Shown here piece by piece: positions 58,765 to 64,000 of a stretch of DNA of 64,000 nt. This DNA comes from Sclerurus mexicanus (taxonomy: Eukaryota > Chordata > Aves > Passeriformes > Furnariidae). The translations under genes and the position numbers were made by a program. Position 1 is the first letter of the stretch. The number at the start of each line of letters is the position of its first letter. Location of the stretch: assembly GCA_013396755.1 (NCBI GenBank), contig VWZF01001872.1, positions 584,444 through 648,443 on the forward strand. The letters run 5' to 3'. Under the pieces are notes generated by a model. That model did not search any database and was not told where the DNA came from. It worked only from the letters and a program-made list of their open reading frames with translations.

Positions 58765-59890
58765 CCCTCGCCCCACCCCATCATGGGAAACCTTCTTGAT
58801 GGCACACACTCCTCTCCTCCACCCCCCATCATGTCTCACCCCCTGCCCTCCCCCACCCCACCCACGTGTATCTGTGACAAAATCCCCCTCAGGGGGGCTG
58901 CGGGGCCGCCCGGGACAGACGGCAGCAGTGCCGAGAGGTCGAGCTGCAGACCCAAGAGAGGTGATGGTCGAGGGTGATACTGCAAAGGGACAAGTGTGTT
59001 CTGGCTACAAAAACCAAGTGCCCCCTCCCAGCTTTCTGCATCTCTGCCACACCCATCTTCTGCTTGCCTAAGCCCTGCCTCCCCACCAGTGCCTGGGGGA
59101 GCAGCCTGGCTGGAGTGCCTTGTGCCCCATGGGCCAGCAGCTGCGTGGGAGTGTGAGCGTGTCTGTGGCTGTGGGGAAGAGAGAGCCCTTGCAGGGTGGC
59201 TTTGATCCGTGAGAGCTGCAGCCATTGGCCGCTGGCACAGCAGATGCATGTGGAGTTGGGCTGGTGAGAGACTCATTGCTGTACGGGAGCAGGGAGAGCA
59301 CAGCCCCTCCCCATGCCAGCCAAGGGCTCCCCTCTGCAGTGGGACACTTGGACAAGTTCCTCTGACCTGGAGCTGGGGCTGAGAAGCAGGAACTGGCATC
59401 AGCCTCATCCCACTTCCCTGGCACTGGTGTGTGGGGTGTTGACAAGAGTTGTCCGAGTTTACCAGCCTGTTACCACTGTAACAGCCTTAGGGGACGGTCC
59501 TTGTCTCCTCTGCGAGCAGACAAAAACCACCTCTCCCCTAAACAAGTGTTTCATGCTGTTGTTTTAGTCTCTAGATGATTTTTACTGTTAACCAAAAAGC
59601 TGTAAATTTACTCCAGGAACATATATATATTTTGGCACCGTTGTAGCTCAGGACAAAGTTTAGGTTGGAGCTGGCTCAGGGAGACTTAACTCATCCTCCT
59701 CGCCCTGCAGTGTGGACATGGGTTAGAAGTGGAGAATTGCTGCTTTGTGGTGGTGGCTCTGGATATGGAGTCTGTGACTTTCTACTGAAAGCGCTTGTCT
59801 GTGAGCACAAAGTACTGATGGGATGACACTAGATTCTTACTTTCCTTTATTTGGTGGGTTTGTAAATAAAAACTGCATCTTGGGAGAGTG
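58765..59890 (+). other. SGSM3: SGSM3 3' UTR
   Basis: About 1.1 kb from the stop to just after the polyA signal. It is C-rich at the start, then mixed. Several long frames on both strands in this GC-rich part match no protein I know. Confidence 0.85.
59865..59870 (+). terminator. SGSM3: SGSM3 polyadenylation signal
   Basis: AATAAA followed by a GT/T-rich element (GTGCTGGGCTTGTCTTATTTTT) from about 59,888. It is the only well-formed signal after the SGSM3 stop before the MRTFA-side block. Confidence 0.85.
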
Positions 59891-60684
59891 CTGGGCTTGT
59901 CTTATTTTTCGACAGGGCCAGGACTCGGGTTTAATTTTTCATTTTGACAATGGTGACCCCATTTCTGCACTGGCTCCTGCCAGTGTCAAGGTGAGGTGTC
60001 TGCTCAAGCTGCACTGGCCCCGAGGGAGTTCCTTCCATCAGAGCAGCCGCAAGGCCGGGCAGCAGCCACGGCAGAGGCAGCCCTGCCTCTTGCCTGTGCC
60101 ACCAGCCCTCCCTGAAGGGCAGCTCTACAGCAGAGCCCCAGAAAAGTAAGAAATACTGAAAACTAGGTGTTGTAGGAAAAGTAAGTGGCAGTGGGGAAAG
60201 AAAGGGAGTGGGGCTGGCAGAAGGCAGGGCTGGGTAGAGGGTAACAGCAGTGTTGTCTGTACAAGTGTGTCCAGAAAAAGCAGTTGTAGTCTCGTCTGCA
60301 AAGTGGGACAGTAAGAAGGCACAGGCTCTTGGGAGAACTGTGTTTAGAAGCCCAAGCTTTTGGGAAGGTTGCATTTGTAGTATCTGTATTGATGTGTTTT
60401 CAAAGTAATTCCAGTTTGGCCTGTGGCTGTTGAAGGGGCAGTGTCATCTCACTGCCAGCTGGGGTCCAGACCAGCCTGCTGGTTGCAGGGTAGGTAATTT
60501 CCATACACTGAGGGAATCTCCCAGCAGCTGAGAAGGATGAGGCACCACCACTTAAGCTGCTTTTTTCAAGTTTGAGAAAGACCCAGAGGGATCACCCACC
60601 CTTAGCTGGAAAAGGCAGAGTGGCCCCAAGCCCTCCCACCAGCATAGCAGAGAAGTTTTTGAGCACGTGGCTGTTTGAAATTTT
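59891..60684. other. Spacer between SGSM3 and presumed MRTFA 3' ends
   Basis: About 0.8 kb of sequence with no recognised gene or repeat. In human the SGSM3 and MRTFA transcript ends nearly touch, so this spacer may be partly transcribed from either side. Confidence 0.6.
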
Positions 60685-60690
60685 TTTAAT
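60685..60690 (-). terminator. MRTFA: Candidate MRTFA polyadenylation signal (ATTAAA)
   Basis: Read on the minus strand, CCATTTTATTAAAA contains the variant signal ATTAAA. An AATAAA on the plus strand overlaps it (60,688-60,693). A second minus-strand AATAAA lies at 61,578-61,583 and could be an alternative, proximal site. Confidence 0.45.
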
Positions 60691-63357
60691 AAAATGGATT
60701 TTTTTTTTTCAAATATTTGTAACTGAAAAAATAATTCAATTTAAAGATCGATTCTCTCCCCCATTAACTTGTCACTTTTATCCTTTTCCAGTTGAATACT
60801 CGCTCTGGATCTGATGCCCCAACACCATCCAGTTCGGATGGTGCTGATCACCCCTCGCCGTTCGCTGCATAGTGGAAGAGGGAGAGTGCGTGCTAGTCAA
60901 ATACACATTACAAACAAGTAGTGGTTACAGCAGAAAGATTCAGGATTACATTCAAGGTAGAGGCAGAACATCAGACTTCGTTTTTCCCAATGGGTGCAAA
61001 AATGTACGTCCAGGGGAATACTTCTTCCGACAAAGAACTATTGAACTATTATTCAAACAAATAATAGTAAGAAAGCAGAGGACTGGGCAAGCCGGCTCTG
61101 GGTACTGTTTGGGGAAAAGACTTTGTAACATTTCCTGGGCTGAGGCACCAACTTCCCCTCTGCCCACAGGCACAGGGTTATCCTGCTCTCCTGGCACAAG
61201 CCCCTTGTGCAGAGGGGCTCTGCCTGGTCAGCTGGGTTCCTCCAGAGAGAAGGCCATGGTTCTGTATCATCTGGGCTCCTCGAGGCTCTTCAGCCCCTCA
61301 GCCAATGCAAGTGTGTTGGGCAAAGTCGGGGGGTCACTAAATTCCTACAGTTTGACACCTGGTGGTGGATGGGTAAAGGAGAAAGGGAGCACCTGTGAGC
61401 TCAGCCTTTCACCAGCAACCCTAGGGAAGAGGTAAATTGGTAACAGGCAGTGCCATCTCTCTGCCAATGACGGGTACCTGGCCCAGGGCAAGCAACCAGG
61501 GCTGGGTCAGGCCAGGACTGCAGTTGGAGTGCTCCCACCTTCCTCTAGGATCTCATTGCACTTTGATACTTTCATTCTTTATTCACTGGTTGCAGCTTTT
61601 AATTACTTGCATGAAAGAAATCACAGAGCAGGTTTTTGTGGGGGCTACTGCAACTGTGGGCTAAAAGAACCTGATTTTGCTTGAGAGTTTGATAAACAGG
61701 CAGCCTCACTTTTTTCCCTTAGCATTTCAGAGATCCTCCCACCTCTGCCATACTCTCCTCCTAAGAGACCCCTTGCCTCCTAAGAAACCTGGTCCCATGG
61801 CTGGGCAGCTGCCCTGGGGGAGCTGATGGGAGCTCTGTAAGGCAACACTGCTCCCAGCAAGCACCAGGAGAGAATTTAGGGGGCTTGGGGGAGTGAAGGG
61901 GGCATCCACCAGTCTGTTATTCTGATTTTTAGGATGTGACGCTGTAGCTTGAGCAACAGAAAGCCTGTGGGGAGGGGGGAGGGCAGGGCAGTGTTGTCCC
62001 CCACCCAGACACTGAGGGAGGCAGAGAAGAGGCTCTGACTTAAATCTCAGGGGGGAGAGGAGAGAGAAGGGGGCAGAAAGGAAGGAAGCTGCCAGCAGGC
62101 TCCCCCTGCAAATGATTAAGAAAGTGGCTCTCCATGCAGTTAACAAGCAAATAGGGCTCAGGAAAGCAGGAGTTGCTCCCAGCTGCAAACAGGGATGACT
62201 CCAGCCAGCTGCCAGTTTAGTGGCTGAGGGAGAGGACATTGTGCAGGGCTGGCATTCACCTGCCCCACCATGGAGCAGAGGTACCAGCACTCCTGGGGTA
62301 TGGCCTCCCCCTGAAAAGAGAGCCAGGTACCAAAGGTGCAGGGGAGCAGCGTGTGGCTGCTCACAGCTACCCCTCCCCAGCAGGCAGCACCGCAGCCCAG
62401 CATAGGGGAAAGGTGGGACAGCATCCTCAAGGAGATACTGAGAAGGATGGCAAGTTATCCTTTCATTGCCTGAGCAGGGTCAGTACCTCAGTCCATATGA
62501 TTTCAGAAGCCACGGCTTCCCTGGCCTTATTCAGCCAGAGCAGCCTGGACCCAGCTTAGGGCCAAAGCAGGGGTAGCAGTGCAGAGAGGTGGCCGCACGG
62601 GGCCCACCTAAGCCATATCCCACCTGCGCAGTATGGCTGTGAGTTTCTACCAACACAGGAATTTAAAAGTAACGGGAGTAACAGCACAAGAGCGAGCTAC
62701 AGACCTGTGTTTCCAACACATCATCATGGCTCTGGGGGCTTGGGGTGCTTGTCCACTTCAGTCAGCTGTTACCTCGAGGCACCAGCCTGGGGCCCTACAG
62801 GGACACAGGGCACCAGCTCACAGTAAGCAGCCATTTACTTTCACCTTTTACCCCACTGGACAGGAGGAAAGGAACAGCAGAGGTCAGCTGCTTAGTACTT
62901 GCTTTCAGGCTTGTGCTTCCACCCAAAAAGGGGCCCGTGGAGTTCGTAGTACTGAGCCAGGACCTGTGCTAGGCCATACAACACACCTTTTGCAGTGCTA
63001 CTTCCCCTTCCTTGCCTGCTGGGTCTGACTGTCCATCCCCAGTTGCTTCTTTCCCCTGGGGCACCTGCTCCAGAGAGGCACCAACACAGCAAAGGCAGGA
63101 GACAGATTGCACATGGCCCCCAATGATATGTTGCTTATTGCCAGTTGAGCCCCTTACCCGCTCCCCAGGGCACACAGCTGCTGTCTTGTCCCCAGCCCCT
63201 GCCACAGGCTGACTGCCCTGCTCACCTGGGGATGTCACAAGCGCCGTGGAAGCTGGGGGCAACAGGGTGTGACTGACAGCAGTTGTAACATATAAGGACC
63301 TGATTTTAGCACCTTAAAAATCTGTTTTGCAGCCCAAAGTGAGTGAAGCAAGCACGG

Positions 63358-63380
63358 AGGCAGGCAGGCAGGCAGGCAGG
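63358..63380. repeat. GGCA tetranucleotide repeat
   Basis: Five to six tandem GGCA units. A simple repeat, probably length-variable. Confidence 0.85.
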
Positions 63381-64000
63381 CCTCTGACAAGCTCAGCAAT
63401 ATTTGGAGAACCAGCTTAGACATTACCAGGTTGGGGGGAACCCTGGTTCCCTTTGGCTACATTTAGAAAATATGCCTGTTCTGCCCAGCTCCTCCCAGCC
63501 CTGAGGCAGATCAGACCCTCCCCTGACAGATGGCAGGTCGTGCAGAGGGCAGCCACTCCAGGCCCCCAGCCAGCCCTTGTGCCTTTGTGTCCAGCTCCAG
63601 AGGTAGAATCCTCTTCCACAACCGTTAAGACCAACCGTGCTGGGGCAGCACAGCCCCCTTTATCTGCCAATCCCAGAAAGGCACCAAGTGCTGCTTCTGG
63701 AAACAGCTCAGGCCCAGTCATGCTCTGTGCCACGTGAGGGAACTCGTTCCTGGCTGCAGCGCACTGCCATCGCTGCTCCTGCCTGGAGGAAGAGGGGCTG
63801 CTGGCTCTGCTCTCGCCCAGGCTGGGTCAGGCTGCATGGAATGGGCAGGAGGCCGCCAGCCCCACGGCTCCTGCAGCCTCTTCTCTCCCGCCCCAGCAGC
63901 CGTTCTCCCTGCCCTGGACTGGCCCACCACCAGCGTCGTGCAGGAAGGACACTGTTAGGGGAGGAGTACAAATACCAGGAACTCTTTTCTTTTTTCTTTT

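Larger units (their letters stand above)
60685..64000 (-). other. MRTFA: Presumed MRTFA (MKL1) 3' UTR, partial
   Basis: No coding exon of MRTFA, an SRF coactivator, was found on either strand here. The call rests on three points. The neighbours TNRC6B-ADSL-SGSM3 are followed in human by MRTFA in the opposite orientation. A distinct AT-rich block at 60,685-61,080 looks like a transcript end on the minus strand. SGSM3 terminates upstream. The rest (61,100-64,000) is GC-rich with no repeat other than the GGCA run at 63,358. The MRTFA stop codon would lie beyond the window, implying a UTR over 3.3 kb, longer than I recall for human, so the UTR may be shorter and part of this intergenic. Confidence 0.45.

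Noticed and set aside
58141..59445. Long frames (up to 207 codons) on both strands in the last SGSM3 exon, intron and 3' UTR
   Set aside because: GC-rich sequence has few stops. The 207-codon frame merely runs through an intron into the last SGSM3 exon in its own frame; the others match nothing.
61727..62430. Minus-strand frames of 90-187 codons as possible MRTFA coding sequence
   Set aside because: They show none of the MRTFA C-terminal features I know and lack splice support; treated as UTR or intergenic.
1..64000. CRISPR arrays, operons, prophage, integrated plasmid or endogenous virus
   Set aside because: No regularly spaced repeats, no prokaryotic gene organisation, no gag/pol/env-like frames or paired LTRs seen; all recognised genes are spliced vertebrate genes.

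Overview
This is a stretch of vertebrate nuclear genome, most likely from a bird. It contains spliced genes with canonical GT-AG introns, several CR1 (chicken repeat 1) LINE tails, one amniote-type MIR SINE, few other transposons and short introns. I see no bacterial, viral or plasmid content. The proteins read from the exons are close to human TNRC6B, ADSL and SGSM3 as I remember them. The order TNRC6B > ADSL > SGSM3 >< MRTFA is the conserved block of human chromosome 22q13.

Layout. Positions 1-107 are the last 34 codons and stop of TNRC6B (GW182 family, miRNA silencing). Positions 108 to about 13,400 appear to be its very long 3' UTR, with A/T-rich and GU-rich tracts, a MIR element and a 23-N gap in a poly-C run. 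At 13,412 a single N joins this AT-rich sequence to the GC-rich first exon of ADSL, so intergenic and promoter sequence is probably missing there. ADSL (13,434-29,212, 13 coding exons) was reconstructed exon by exon: 486 codons without a frameshift, all introns GT-AG, polyA signal 36 bases after the stop. Positions 29,213-40,336 hold no recognised coding sequence. They contain a CR1 copy, a pyrimidine tract, a 494-base N gap, and presumably the SGSM3 promoter and 5' noncoding exon(s). SGSM3 coding sequence runs 40,414-58,764 in 21 coding exons (753 codons; TBC, SH3 and RUN domains), with a 3' UTR and polyA signal at 59,865. From about 60,685 to the window end the sequence is probably the 3' UTR of MRTFA on the minus strand. 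This last call rests on synteny and a polyA-like AT-rich block, not on coding sequence.

The genes do not form a pathway. TNRC6B works in RISC, ADSL in purine synthesis, SGSM3 is a Rab-GAP-type adaptor and MRTFA is an SRF coactivator. They are neighbours by ancestry. I found no previously undescribed biological system. The points most worth a second look are the one-N junction that removes the ADSL promoter, a let-7 seed match carried by the MIR element in the TNRC6B 3' UTR, a CTCF-like site in ADSL intron 4, AT-rich candidate conserved elements in SGSM3 introns, a possible cryptic exon in SGSM3, and a block with overlapping polyA signals on both strands at the tail-to-tail SGSM3/MRTFA boundary.
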